Source of the DNA: Aequorivita sp. CIP111184
GTDB taxonomy: Bacteria; Bacteroidota; Bacteroidia; Flavobacteriales; Flavobacteriaceae
Length of the DNA: 64,000 nt
NCBI RefSeq assembly: GCF_900489465.1
Contig: NZ_UEFQ01000030.1
Location: 62,001 to 126,000, forward strand
Reading direction: 5' to 3'
Shown: piece after piece, positions 8,757-18,039 of the stretch
Layout: every line of letters starts with the position of its first letter
Numbering within the stretch: position 1 is the first letter of the stretch
Notes under the pieces: model-generated
Told to the model about the DNA's origin: nothing
The model's input: only the letters and a program-made list of their open reading frames with translations
The model's database searches: none
Translations under genes and position numbers: made by a program

Positions 8757-10018
8757 TGAATACAGAAAAGATACAGAAATACAGTTGTTTACTTCAAGAG
8801 TATCTTATTGGTGAGGGAATGACTCTTGAATGGGCTATTTTTCTTAATGTAGTTGTAAACTGTATTATAGTTTTTATTGGTGTTTTTATTCTTGATATCG
8901 TTTTTAGAAAATTCATCATAGAATCTTTCAAGGCATTTAGCAATAAAACCAAAACTACTTTTGACGATTATCTTGTGAAAAGCAATTTTCCGAGATTTGT
9001 TGCCCATATTGTGCCTTTGATCATTTTGTGGCACTTGATTCCAATAATTTTTATTGAGTCACCATTAATGACAAATCTTTTGTTGATTATAGCAAAAGTT
9101 TTTTCGGTCATCCTTTTTATCTATATTTTTCGAAGTATTCTGCGAAGCACCCGCAAATTTCTTGAAGAAAGCGAAAGGTTTAAAGATAAACCAATGGAAA
9201 GCTATGTGCAGGTGATGATGATTTTTGCTTGGGGCGTAGGTATCTTTTGGATAATTCAACTTCTTACAGGATTTTCAATTGTAAGTCTTACAACACTTGG
9301 AGCAGCTTCGGCAGTAATTTTGTTAATTTTTAAAGATACTATCCTTGGCTTTGTAGCAAGTATTCAAGTTTCAGTGAATGATATTGTGCGTATTGGAGAT
9401 TGGATCACGTTCAGTAAATTTGGTGCAGATGGCTATGTAACCGAAATAAATCTGGCAACAGTTCGCGTCCAGAATTTCGACAATACTTTTACAACTATTC
9501 CCACTTACAGTTTAATAGCAGATTCTTTCCAAAACTGGCGTGGAATGCAGGAAAGCGATGGAAGAAGAATAAAACGTGCTATATTTATTAAACAATCTTC
9601 CATTCATTTTCTTTCTGAAGAAGATATCGATAAATTAAAGAAAATCCAATTGATTAAGCCTTATTTGGAGCATCGCCAAAAAGATGTGATCAAGTTCAAT
9701 ACGAAAAATGAAATTGATAAAGAATTATTGATAAACGGCAGAAATCAAACAAACCTTGGAGTTTTCCGCTATTATGCAGATGCATTTTTAAATGAAAACT
9801 CTGCCATCAATAAAGATCTATTTTTAATGGTGCGCCACTTAGCACCTACTGATAAAGGAATTCCGATTGAAATATTCTGCTATAGTAAAGATAAGAGTTG
9901 GGTAAACTACGAACACATTCAGGCAGATATTTTTGACCATTTATTGGCTGCTATCCCTTATTTTGACTTGGAAATTTTTGAGCTGCCCACAGGAAAAGAC
10001 ATTCAAGCTTTGGCATAA
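8756..10018 (+). CDS. YbdG/MscM-like mechanosensitive channel
   Basis: This 420-aa MscS-superfamily channel has the longer miniconductance (YbdG-like) layout. Several N-terminal helices (about 20-190) lead to the pore/beta region with IFKDTILGFVASIQVSVNDIVRIGDWI, GADGYVTEINLATVRVQNFDN and TIPTYSLIADSFQNWRGM. A large C-terminal soluble part includes an insert (about 290-340) absent from the two shorter channels in the window. YbdG is linked to osmotic adaptation in E. coli. The gene is translationally coupled to DUF3817 and ends two bases before the convergent thioesterase gene. Confidence 0.92.
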   Translation: MNTEKIQKYSCLLQEYLIGEGMTLEWAIFLNVVVNCIIVFIGVFILDIVFRKFIIESFKAFSNKTKTTFDDYLVKSNFPRFVAHIVPLIILWHLIPIIFIESPLMTNLLLIIAKVFSVILFIYIFRSILRSTRKFLEESERFKDKPMESYVQVMMIFAWGVGIFWIIQLLTGFSIVSLTTLGAASAVILLIFKDTILGFVASIQVSVNDIVRIGDWITFSKFGADGYVTEINLATVRVQNFDNTFTTIPTYSLIADSFQNWRGMQESDGRRIKRAIFIKQSSIHFLSEEDIDKLKKIQLIKPYLEHRQKDVIKFNTKNEIDKELLINGRNQTNLGVFRYYADAFLNENSAINKDLFLMVRHLAPTDKGIPIEIFCYSKDKSWVNYEHIQADIFDHLLAAIPYFDLEIFELPTGKDIQALA

Positions 10019-10020
10019 TG

Positions 10021-10410
10021 TTATTTTGCCAATCGGTCCTTTACAAATTCAATTTCCATTTTACCATGTGGCAATGGATTTCCAGCCTCATCTAAGCTTA
10101 CCATTATAATTTTATCGATACTAACAATAACTTCGTGGGTCATTTTGTTTCGAACTTCACAGGCAAGTGTCAAAGAAGTTCTACCAAAATTTATAACTTC
10201 TAAACCTATTTCAATTATATCTCCCTTTTTCGCAGAGCTTCTAAAGTTTATTTCACTCATAAATTTAGTTACCGTTCGCGGGTTTTCTATTTGAATAATT
10301 GAATAAAGCGCTGCTTCTTCGTCAATCCATTCCAGCAACCGGCCGCCAAAAAGTGTTTCGTTGGGATTTAAATCTTCGGGTTTAATCCATTTTCTTGTGT
10401 GAAAATTCAT
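10021..10410 (-). CDS. Acyl-CoA thioesterase (hotdog fold)
   Basis: 129 aa, a single hotdog domain of the YciA/BFIT acyl-CoA hydrolase type. The N-terminal NETLFGGRLLEWIDEEAALYS matches the family NxxGxxxGGxLxxWxD core, followed by the strands TKFMSEINFRSSAKKGDIIEIGLEV and RTSLTLACEVRNK. It should hydrolyse acyl-CoA thioesters in the cytoplasm; chain length is not predictable. It starts immediately after the stop of the DUF72 gene (TAAATG), so the two form an operon. Confidence 0.88.
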   Translation of the reverse strand: MNFHTRKWIKPEDLNPNETLFGGRLLEWIDEEAALYSIIQIENPRTVTKFMSEINFRSSAKKGDIIEIGLEVINFGRTSLTLACEVRNKMTHEVIVSIDKIIMVSLDEAGNPLPHGKMEIEFVKDRLAK

Positions 10411-11298
10411 TTAAAATAAAGTATTTGGGTTATCCATTTGTGGAATATGAAGGTCCGTTCCAAACCGTTCATTCGCTTTTTTTATAAAATGTGCCGAAAG
10501 CAAAGGGGAAGCTTTTTCAACATTTTGATGTACAAAAAAATAAATGTTCTGCAAACCCTCATCAATCCAAGTTTCCAATCTGTCAATCCAATCATCAAGA
10601 CGTGTGTAATCACTTCCGTGGTTGGCACCGTTATAGCGAATAAAAGCTGTTGGAGTTGTTAACCGCATATGAAGCAAATCACGCCTTCCGGCAGAATCAA
10701 CTATGGCGTTTGTAATTTTATATTTCTCAAGAATTTTATAAAGCTCCTCTGCAACTTCTTCATTATTGAACCAGTCTGTATGTCGAAATTCAATTGCAGG
10801 TTTTATATCTTTTGGAAGCATTTTGAAAAACGGTTCAAGCCTGTCAATATTTTTTGGTCCAAAATTGTCCGGAAGCTGAACAAAAGGCATTTCCAGCTTT
10901 TCTTTCAAATTTGAAGCGTTTAAAATATATTCATTCAAAGTATCTGCACAATCCTGAAGTCTTTTCCAATGTGATATTCCCTGAAAAAATTTCGGGAAAA
11001 ACCTGAAATCTTCGGGTGTTTTTTCATACCAACCCGCAAAGGTATCAGCTGAAAAAATTCTATAAAATGTGGCGTTCAGTTCAATACTGTTAAACTGTGT
11101 TGAATAATAGGTCAATTCATCTTTTGTGCCTCGCGGATAAAATCCTTTTAAGTCAGCTTTGTTCCATTTTGCGCAGCCTACATAAAGATTTGGTTTTTCA
11201 GCCTTCTTATGTTTTAAGAGAATTTTCTTAGTTCCGGGATGATCTTTTGGGAGGGTAAAATCTATGTTTTCAGGATGATCAACTTTTCCAAATTTCAT
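10411..11298 (-). CDS. DUF72 (YecE-like) protein
   Basis: 295 aa. The N-terminal LYVGCAKWNKADLKGFYPRGT is the DUF72 opening, followed by YYSTQFNSIELNATFYRI, FRFFPKFFQGISHWKRL and an IEFRHTDWF motif, all diagnostic. The fold is TIM-barrel-like and biochemical function is unknown. It is the upstream member of a two-gene operon with the thioesterase. Confidence 0.93.
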   Translation of the reverse strand: MKFGKVDHPENIDFTLPKDHPGTKKILLKHKKAEKPNLYVGCAKWNKADLKGFYPRGTKDELTYYSTQFNSIELNATFYRIFSADTFAGWYEKTPEDFRFFPKFFQGISHWKRLQDCADTLNEYILNASNLKEKLEMPFVQLPDNFGPKNIDRLEPFFKMLPKDIKPAIEFRHTDWFNNEEVAEELYKILEKYKITNAIVDSAGRRDLLHMRLTTPTAFIRYNGANHGSDYTRLDDWIDRLETWIDEGLQNIYFFVHQNVEKASPLLSAHFIKKANERFGTDLHIPQMDNPNTLF

Positions 11299-11413
11299 AT
11301 TTATTTATGTTTAAGTAAAGATAACTCTTAAAATTTATCTTCAAAAAATTAAATTGCTGTAACTTTTATATATGCTGTTAGTCTTATCTTTACTAAAACT
11401 TAAAATTTTATTT

Positions 11414-12172
11414 ATGAAAATCTTAAAAACACTTACCATCGTATTTTTATTAATTGCTATTTCGCCAGTATCAGCCCAGACGGCAGATGAAATAATAAGC
11501 AATTATCTTGAAAACACAGGCGGCAAAGCTGCTTGGGAAAAACTACAAGGTGTAAAAATGACCGCTACTGCAAATGCCCAAGGAATGGAAATTCCAGTTG
11601 AAATTTATCAAACTAATGACGGTAAACAGTTGGTTAAAATTAATTTTCAAGGACAGGAAATAACCCAACTTGCATTTGACGGAAACACAATGTGGACAAC
11701 TAACTTTATGACTATGGCTCCAGAAAAAAGTGATGCAGAAACTACAGAGAATATGAAAAAGCAAATGAAGGATTTTCCAACTCCTTTTATGAATTACAAA
11801 GAAAAAGGGTTTGCTGTTGAAATGATGGGCAAAGAAACCAAAGAAGGTACTGAAACTTACAAAATAAAACTTACCCAATCACCTATTATGGTTGATGGAA
11901 TTGAGCAGCCAAATGTTTCATATTATTACTTTGATACAGAAAATTATGTGCCAATTGTAACTGAGAGCGAAATCAAACAAGGTCCAATGAAAGGCCAAAT
12001 GAATGTGAGCACTATGAGTGATTATCAAGAGGTTGATGGTTTATACTTCCCTTTTGCCCTTTCAATGGCTGGACAAGGAATTCAATTAAAGGAAGTGGTA
12101 TTAAATCCTGAAATAAATGAGGCAATGTTTGCTTTTCCCGCTACTGAAACCGATTCAGTAAAGAAAGAATAA
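11414..12172 (+). CDS. Secreted LolA-like (outer membrane lipoprotein-sorting type) protein
   Basis: 252 aa from the ATG at 11414. A signal peptide ends around SPVSAQ (about 22). The mature protein opens with TADEIISNYLENTGGKAAWEKLQGVKM, typical of Bacteroidota proteins annotated as outer membrane lipoprotein-sorting protein, and continues as antiparallel beta strands. Mature function is unproven; the LolA-like fold suggests binding of a lipid or acyl chain in the periplasm. The frame is open upstream to 11372 but that would put 14 residues before the signal peptide. A terminator follows. Confidence 0.78.
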   Translation: MKILKTLTIVFLLIAISPVSAQTADEIISNYLENTGGKAAWEKLQGVKMTATANAQGMEIPVEIYQTNDGKQLVKINFQGQEITQLAFDGNTMWTTNFMTMAPEKSDAETTENMKKQMKDFPTPFMNYKEKGFAVEMMGKETKEGTETYKIKLTQSPIMVDGIEQPNVSYYYFDTENYVPIVTESEIKQGPMKGQMNVSTMSDYQEVDGLYFPFALSMAGQGIQLKEVVLNPEINEAMFAFPATETDSVKKE

Positions 12173-12184
12173 CAATATTACATA

Positions 12185-12221
12185 TGAAAAAAATCCCTGC
12201 TCGCTCGGGGATTTTTTTTTA
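12185..12221 (+). terminator. Intrinsic terminator
   Basis: The stem AAATCCC / GGGATTT encloses a 10-base loop (TGCTCGCTCG) and runs into a tract of nine or more T. It ends the LolA-like gene. Confidence 0.8.
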
Positions 12222-12265
12222 AATGATTTCTGCCATTTCAACTGAATAACCAAAAACCGACCATT

Positions 12266-15200
12266 ATGAAAACCTCTATTATTACATTTCTTGCAATTGT
12301 TTCATCACTAACTTTTGTTCATGCTCAAGAAAACTCTTTAAAAGGAAAAGAGCTCTTTGGCAATATGAAAGCCCGGCATATAGGTCCAGCACTTATGAGT
12401 GGCCGTGTTAACGACATTGAAAACCATCCCACAAATGCTCGTATACTTTATATTGGCGCAGCTGGTGGTGGCGTTTGGAAATCTGGCGACGGCGGTGCTA
12501 CCTTCGCTCCTATTTTTGATGAACACGCACAATCTATTGGCGCTGTAAAATTAGATCCTAAAAATCCGGACGAAGTTATTTGGGTTGGTACAGGCGAGAC
12601 TTGGACTAGAAACTCAGTGTCTGTTGGAAATGGACTCTATAAATCTACCGATGGTGGTAACAATTGGAAAGAAATTCCAGGTTTTGAAAATTCGGAAAGA
12701 ATTGCATCTATTGTTATTAATCCAAACAATACAGATGAAGTTTATGTAGGCGTTCTGGGAGCACTTTGGAGCGATAGTGAAGATCGTGGTGTTTATAAAA
12801 CTACAGACGGCGGAAAAACTTGGGATAAAATTCTATATGTAGGTCCATCAACGGGTGTTTCAGATATTTTGATGGATCCTAAAAACCCAAATGTTTTGCT
12901 TGCTTCTATGTGGCAATTCCGTAGAACTGCCTGGGGATTCAATTCTGGAGGAGAAAATAGCGCAATCTACAAATCTACAGACGGTGGAAAAACTTGGAAT
13001 AAATTGACAAAAGATCTTCCAAAAGGTAATTTAGGAAGAATTGGAATTGCAATGGCACCAAGCGATAGCAAAATAATTTACGCCGTAATTGAAACAGGAG
13101 AAAAAAACACTAACGGTCTTTGGAAATCTAACGATGCCGGAAATTCCTGGGAACATTTAAATAGTGATTTTGGACTGACTGTGCGTCCTTTTTATTTTTC
13201 AAGAATTACAATCGATCCCAAAAATCCAGACATTATTGCCAAAGGTGGACTTACAGGCTCCATAAGTCGTGACGGCGGAAAGACCTTCAAGAATCTCGGA
13301 AATATGCATAGCGACATTCACGATATTGTTTTTGATATTAATAATAGTGATATTATATATTCTGCAACTGACGGTGGCATATACCGTTCTTGGAATGGCG
13401 GTTCAACTTTTGAAATAGTTGAAAACCTTCCACTTTCACAATTCTACCACATAAGTGTAGATGACGCTGAACCTTATAATGTTTACGGAGGTTTACAGGA
13501 TAATGGCTGTTGGTATGGTCCTTCTTCTGCTCCAGGCGGTGTAACTGCACGCGATTGGAATAGTGTTGGCTATGGTGATGGCTTTAGGGTTTTGAAGCAT
13601 CCTACAAAAAATATTATCTATTCCGAAATGCAGGGTGCGGCAAATGTTTGGCGCTATGATGTAGATCGAAATAGAACAACAACCGTTCAACCACAACCGA
13701 AAAAGGGAGACCCTGAATTACGTTTTAACTGGAATGCGCCAATGGCCGTGAGCAACTTCGCTCCAGATAGGTTTTATATGGGAAGTCAATTTGTGCATCG
13801 ATCAGACGATATGGGAGATAGTTGGACAATTATTTCACCAGATTTAACTACAAACGATAAAACGAAACAGGATCAAGCCAATTCCGGTGGTCTTTCCGTT
13901 GATAATAGCGGAGCAGAAAAATATACTACGATTTTTACGATTGCAGAATCGCCTTTGGATCAAAACATAATTTGGGTTGGAACAGACGACGGAAACGTTC
14001 AGCTTACAACCGATGGTGGAAAAACTTGGACAAACCTTACCGAAAACCTGGTAGGTATTCCAAAAAACACATGGGTTTATCACATTGAAGCTAGTATTCA
14101 TGGTAAAGGAACAGCTTATGCGGTTTTTGAAGGACACAGTTCGGGTGATATGAAACCATATGCTTTAAAAACTACTGATTACGGTAAAACTTGGAAATCA
14201 ATTATTTCAGCAGATATCGATTCAAAATCCTTCGTGAGAAATATTCAAGAAGATTATGTGAATGAAGATTTACTATTCCTCGGAACAGAATTCGGTCTTT
14301 ATATAACTATTGACGGCGGAAAAAACTGGTCTCAATTCACTAACAATATGCCTCCTGTCGCCGTACATTTCATTGATCTTCAAAAACGCACTAATGATTT
14401 AGTGATGGGTACCCACGGGCGTGGCGTTATTATAATTGATAATATAAGCCCATTGCGGGAACTAACTCCAGAAATTTTAAATGAAGAAGTTCACTTTTTT
14501 GAAACCAAACCTTTCACAATGACTGAAGATAGCGGCTTCAGCGGAAGTTTTGGCGCAGAAACACAGTTTGTTGGAGAAAATAAAAATACCGATGCCCAAA
14601 TTGTTTACTATTTGAAAAAACGTCACACTTTTGGAAAGATGGAAATGGAAATCCAAGATATGAATGGAAATAGAATCACTTCCATTGCTCCTGGAAAATC
14701 TAAAGGGATCAATATTGTTTCTTGGAATTTCACCGGGACAAATCCAAAAGTTGCGCAAGCTAAAACCCTTGCCTACGGTGGTTTTGCATCTCCAAGAGTT
14801 CCTGCTGGAAAGTACAAAGTTGTAATGACGAAGGGAAAAGAAACCTACAGTCACGAGATTGATGTGAAGTACGATGAAAAATCCATCACCACTTTGGAAC
14901 AACGTAAAGAGCAGGAAGCACTCACCAAAAAACTTTATGATATGGTTGAAGATTTGGCCTATATGGTTTATGAAATAAACGAAACCCAAGAAAAAGCTAA
15001 TGAAGTAATGGAAAACAATCCTAAAGGAAAAAAAGATGCACAAAAATTATTCAATGCATTGGAAAACCTTCGGAAAGATTTGGTAATTACAACAGGTGAT
15101 AACTATGTAGCATCAGCTGATCCTGAACTACGGGAAAAAATGGCAGATCTTTATAGCAACATTGCTTCAAATTTCAATAAAGTTTCTGGCGCCTCAAAAG

Positions 15201-15358
15201 CCAATTTTGAATTGATTACCGACAATTTTTCAAAAGAGAAAAAGAACTACTCCGAAATCATGGAAAAAGAAGGGAAGAAATTCAATTTGTTTTTAGAAAA
15301 AAACAATATCCAAAAAGTTGAACTTCAAACTAAAGAAGATTTTTTGAAGAAAGGATAA
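12266..15358 (+). CDS. Large secreted VPS10/sortilin-like BNR-repeat propeller protein
   Basis: 1030 aa with a signal peptide (cut near VHAQ, about 21). At least seven Asp-box/BNR repeats of the form S-x-DGG-x-TW/F (for example KSGDGGATF, KSTDGGNNW, KTTDGGKTW, TIDGGKNW) span roughly 40-710 and predict beta-propellers of the VPS10/sialidase fold. A beta-sandwich-like segment (about 740-880) and an alpha-helical, Lys/Glu-rich C-terminus (about 880-1030) follow. Such proteins are often annotated as glycosyl hydrolase, but I see no catalytic glycosidase motif. I see no Type IX secretion C-terminal domain, so a periplasmic or surface-bound location is likely. It is monocistronic. Confidence 0.85.
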   Translation: MKTSIITFLAIVSSLTFVHAQENSLKGKELFGNMKARHIGPALMSGRVNDIENHPTNARILYIGAAGGGVWKSGDGGATFAPIFDEHAQSIGAVKLDPKNPDEVIWVGTGETWTRNSVSVGNGLYKSTDGGNNWKEIPGFENSERIASIVINPNNTDEVYVGVLGALWSDSEDRGVYKTTDGGKTWDKILYVGPSTGVSDILMDPKNPNVLLASMWQFRRTAWGFNSGGENSAIYKSTDGGKTWNKLTKDLPKGNLGRIGIAMAPSDSKIIYAVIETGEKNTNGLWKSNDAGNSWEHLNSDFGLTVRPFYFSRITIDPKNPDIIAKGGLTGSISRDGGKTFKNLGNMHSDIHDIVFDINNSDIIYSATDGGIYRSWNGGSTFEIVENLPLSQFYHISVDDAEPYNVYGGLQDNGCWYGPSSAPGGVTARDWNSVGYGDGFRVLKHPTKNIIYSEMQGAANVWRYDVDRNRTTTVQPQPKKGDPELRFNWNAPMAVSNFAPDRFYMGSQFVHRSDDMGDSWTIISPDLTTNDKTKQDQANSGGLSVDNSGAEKYTTIFTIAESPLDQNIIWVGTDDGNVQLTTDGGKTWTNLTENLVGIPKNTWVYHIEASIHGKGTAYAVFEGHSSGDMKPYALKTTDYGKTWKSIISADIDSKSFVRNIQEDYVNEDLLFLGTEFGLYITIDGGKNWSQFTNNMPPVAVHFIDLQKRTNDLVMGTHGRGVIIIDNISPLRELTPEILNEEVHFFETKPFTMTEDSGFSGSFGAETQFVGENKNTDAQIVYYLKKRHTFGKMEMEIQDMNGNRITSIAPGKSKGINIVSWNFTGTNPKVAQAKTLAYGGFASPRVPAGKYKVVMTKGKETYSHEIDVKYDEKSITTLEQRKEQEALTKKLYDMVEDLAYMVYEINETQEKANEVMENNPKGKKDAQKLFNALENLRKDLVITTGDNYVASADPELREKMADLYSNIASNFNKVSGASKANFELITDNFSKEKKNYSEIMEKEGKKFNLFLEKNNIQKVELQTKEDFLKKG

Positions 15359-15372
15359 AAATTGTCTAGTTA

Positions 15373-15426
15373 AACGCAGTCGAGAAATAAATTTAGAATT
15401 TATATCTAAAAATTCTCGACTGCGTT
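15373..15426. repeat. 14-bp inverted repeat between convergent genes
   Basis: Two perfect 14-base arms (AACGCAGTCGAGAA / TTCTCGACTGCGTT) are separated by 26 bases of AT-rich sequence that can itself pair partly. There is no T tract. The CTCGACTGCG core resembles a short intergenic repeat I have seen in other flavobacterial genomes (from memory). It may act as a bidirectional terminator or transcript end protector. Confidence 0.7.
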
Positions 15427-15451
15427 ATAGCGGACAAAAATATATTTGTAT

Positions 15452-16813
15452 CTATTTATTGATAAAAACAGTTTTCCTGTTCAGAAATTCATGGATTCCA
15501 TGTTCACTAAGCTCACGCCCGTAGCCACTTTCCTTGGTTCCTCCAAAAGGTAAACGTGGATCGCTTTTTACTAATTCATTTATAAAAACGGCACCATCGT
15601 CAAATTGGAAGGCAAGTTTCTCCGCTTCTTCAATGTTTTTAGTAAAGATGGAAACTCCCAATCCAAATTTTGAATTGTTGGATAGTTCAACGGCCTCTTC
15701 TACTGTTTTAAAAGTTGTTACAGAAAGTGCAGGACCAAAGGTTTCTTCTTTAAAAACAACCATTTTTTCGGAAACATTTGTCAATACCGTTGGTTCAAAA
15801 TAAGCCCTTTGTCGCTTTCCTCCTATTGCCAATTTTGCGCCAGCTTTTATCGAAGCGGTTACTTGCATTTCTAAATCTTTCGCCAAATCTTCCCGAGCTA
15901 AAGTTCCAATATATGTTTCCTCATCCATTGGATCCCCGCTTTTTAGTTCGCGCACTTTTACAAGCAATTTTTCAACAAATTCTTCCGAAATGGATTCATC
16001 AATTATCAAACGCTTTCCCGCAATGCAGCTCTGCCCCGTATTTTGAAAACGCGCCTGTAAGCAGGTTGCTATGGTTTTGTCCATATCACAATCTTTCATT
16101 ACAACCAAGGCATTATTTCCACCCAATTCCAAAACAGTTTTTTTTATATTTTTCCCAGCAATGGAAGCTACGGAAGAACCTGCGGGACCACTACCGGTAA
16201 GTGTCACGGCTTTTACTTTTTCGTTTTTAATAACTTCTTCCACGACATCACTCCCAATCAATAATGTAGTAAAGCAATTATCTGGAAATCCAGCTCTTTT
16301 AAAAACTTTTTCAATATTTAAAGCACTTCCAAAAACGTTTGAAGCATGTTTCAAAACACCAATATTTCCCGCCATAAGTGCTGGAACTGCAAAACGGAAA
16401 ACTTGCCAAAAGGGATAGTTCCAAGGCATAATTGCGAGCACAACTCCTAAAGGCTCGTAACTCACATAACTTTTATAGGCATCAGTTTTTATCTCTTCAT
16501 TTCGAAGTTGCTTTTCGGCATTTTCGGCGTAATATTCACACACCCAAGCACATTTTTCCACCTCTGCAATAGCTTGAGAAATTGGTTTACCCATTTCTAA
16601 AGTCATCGTTTCGGCGTATTCTTTTTTATTTTTCTTTAATTCTGAAGCAGCAGCAAGCATCAACTTTTTCCGCTCAACAAATGAGGTTTCTCGCCAGCTA
16701 TAAAAGCGTTTATCGGCTTTATCTATAATTTCCGGAACTTCTTTCTTTGTATGGTTTTTATAGCTTTTAAGTTCCTCGCCTGTATAGGGATTCATTGAGA
16801 TTGTAGTTGCCAT
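15452..16813 (-). CDS. NAD(P)-dependent aldehyde / succinate-semialdehyde dehydrogenase
   Basis: 453 aa from the ATG at 16813; the 32 upstream in-frame residues are hydrophobic and outside the family. All aldehyde dehydrogenase elements are present: the PWNYPFWQ motif (about 130), TGSGPAGS cofactor loop, catalytic Glu229 in LELGGNN and catalytic Cys263 in NTGQSCIAGKR. The short N-terminus and sequence match the succinate-semialdehyde dehydrogenase (GabD/Sad) group, oxidising succinate semialdehyde to succinate. No GABA transaminase is adjacent, so the substrate is inferred from family only. Confidence 0.9.
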   Translation of the reverse strand: MATTISMNPYTGEELKSYKNHTKKEVPEIIDKADKRFYSWRETSFVERKKLMLAAASELKKNKKEYAETMTLEMGKPISQAIAEVEKCAWVCEYYAENAEKQLRNEEIKTDAYKSYVSYEPLGVVLAIMPWNYPFWQVFRFAVPALMAGNIGVLKHASNVFGSALNIEKVFKRAGFPDNCFTTLLIGSDVVEEVIKNEKVKAVTLTGSGPAGSSVASIAGKNIKKTVLELGGNNALVVMKDCDMDKTIATCLQARFQNTGQSCIAGKRLIIDESISEEFVEKLLVKVRELKSGDPMDEETYIGTLAREDLAKDLEMQVTASIKAGAKLAIGGKRQRAYFEPTVLTNVSEKMVVFKEETFGPALSVTTFKTVEEAVELSNNSKFGLGVSIFTKNIEEAEKLAFQFDDGAVFINELVKSDPRLPFGGTKESGYGRELSEHGIHEFLNRKTVFINK

Positions 16814-16932
16814 CGTTTTTCTTTTAAAAGTATTGAAAACATTGAGAACAGCGAAGGCGATTAAGATGATTTTAACGTGAAAATTGTTGAAAATAATCCT
16901 TTGAAACAATCGTTAACTTTTAAGTATTGTAA

Positions 16933-16940
16933 TACATTTG
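16933..16940 (+). promoter_or_regulatory. -7 box for gcvT
   Basis: TACATTTG matches TAnnTTTG about 17 bp before the gcvT ATG. The -33 region has only TTA near the expected position. Confidence 0.5.
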
Positions 16941-16956
16941 CGAAAATCTTATTAAA

Positions 16957-18039
16957 ATGAAAAATACAGCACTTTCAAATATACACGAACAATTAGGCGC
17001 CAAGATGGTTCCGTTTGCAGGTTATAATATGCCCGTTTCATACGAAGGGGTAAATGCTGAACACGAAACCGTCCGAAGAGATGTAGGCGTTTTTGATGTT
17101 TCGCATATGGGAGAATTTTTGGTTACTGGACCAAAAGCGTTGGATTTACTACAAAAAGTATGTAGTAACGATGTCTCAAAAATTGTTAATGGGCAGGCAC
17201 AGTACAACTGTCTTCCCAACGAAACAGGAGGTATTGTTGACGATTTGATTGTGTACCGTCTGGAAGCTGAAAAATGGTTGCTAGTTGTAAATGCTTCAAA
17301 TATTGATAAAGACTGGGATTGGATTTCTAAATATAACACCATGGGTGCAGAAATGCGTAATCTTTCAGAAGATTATTCATTACTAGCCATTCAAGGTCCA
17401 AAAGCTATAGAGGCCATGCAATCAATAACTTCTGAAGATTTAAGCGCCATAAAATTCTATCATTTTAAAGTTGCTGATTTCGGAGGAATTGATCACGTAA
17501 TTATAAGCGCAACTGGCTATACCGGAAGTGGTGGTTTCGAGATTTATTGCAAAAACAGCGAAGTAGAGCAAGTTTGGAACAAAGTGATGGAGGCCGGAAA
17601 AGAGTTTGGCATTAAGCCGATTGGACTGGCTGCACGCGATACACTTAGACTTGAAATGGGCTTCTGTCTTTACGGAAATGATATAAATGATACTACTTCT
17701 CCTTTGGAAGCAGGTTTGGGCTGGATTACAAAGTTCACTAAGGATTTTGTCAATTCAGAGAATCTGAAAAAGCAAAAAGAAGAAGGCGTAAAAAGAAAAC
17801 TCATCGGTTTCGAACTTAACGAACGTGGAATACCGAGACATGATTACGAAATTGCAGATAAAGACGGCAACAATATTGGTGTTGTTACCAGTGGAACAAT
17901 GGCACCTTCATTGAACAAAGGAATCGGGATGGGCTATGTTACCAATGAAAACAGCGCTCCAGGCACTGAAATTTTCATTCAGATAAGAAACAAACCCGTT
18001 GCGGCAACAGTGGTGAAAACCCCATTTTACAAAGGTTAA
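16957..18039 (+). CDS. gcvT: Glycine cleavage system aminomethyltransferase (T protein)
   Basis: 360 aa, the usual length. It transfers the methylene group from aminomethyl-lipoyl H protein to tetrahydrofolate, releasing ammonia. Family features are the N-terminal [28 protein letters not shown], the folate-binding core with [11 protein letters not shown] and [13 protein letters not shown], and the C-terminal [16 protein letters not shown] domain. gcvH and gcvP are not in this window. Its TAA overlaps the ATG of the glutaminase gene, so translation of the two is probably coupled. Confidence 0.97.
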   Translation: MKNTALSNIHEQLGAKMVPFAGYNMPVSYEGVNAEHETVRRDVGVFDVSHMGEFLVTGPKALDLLQKVCSNDVSKIVNGQAQYNCLPNETGGIVDDLIVYRLEAEKWLLVVNASNIDKDWDWISKYNTMGAEMRNLSEDYSLLAIQGPKAIEAMQSITSEDLSAIKFYHFKVADFGGIDHVIISATGYTGSGGFEIYCKNSEVEQVWNKVMEAGKEFGIKPIGLAARDTLRLEMGFCLYGNDINDTTSPLEAGLGWITKFTKDFVNSENLKKQKEEGVKRKLIGFELNERGIPRHDYEIADKDGNNIGVVTSGTMAPSLNKGIGMGYVTNENSAPGTEIFIQIRNKPVAATVVKTPFYKG

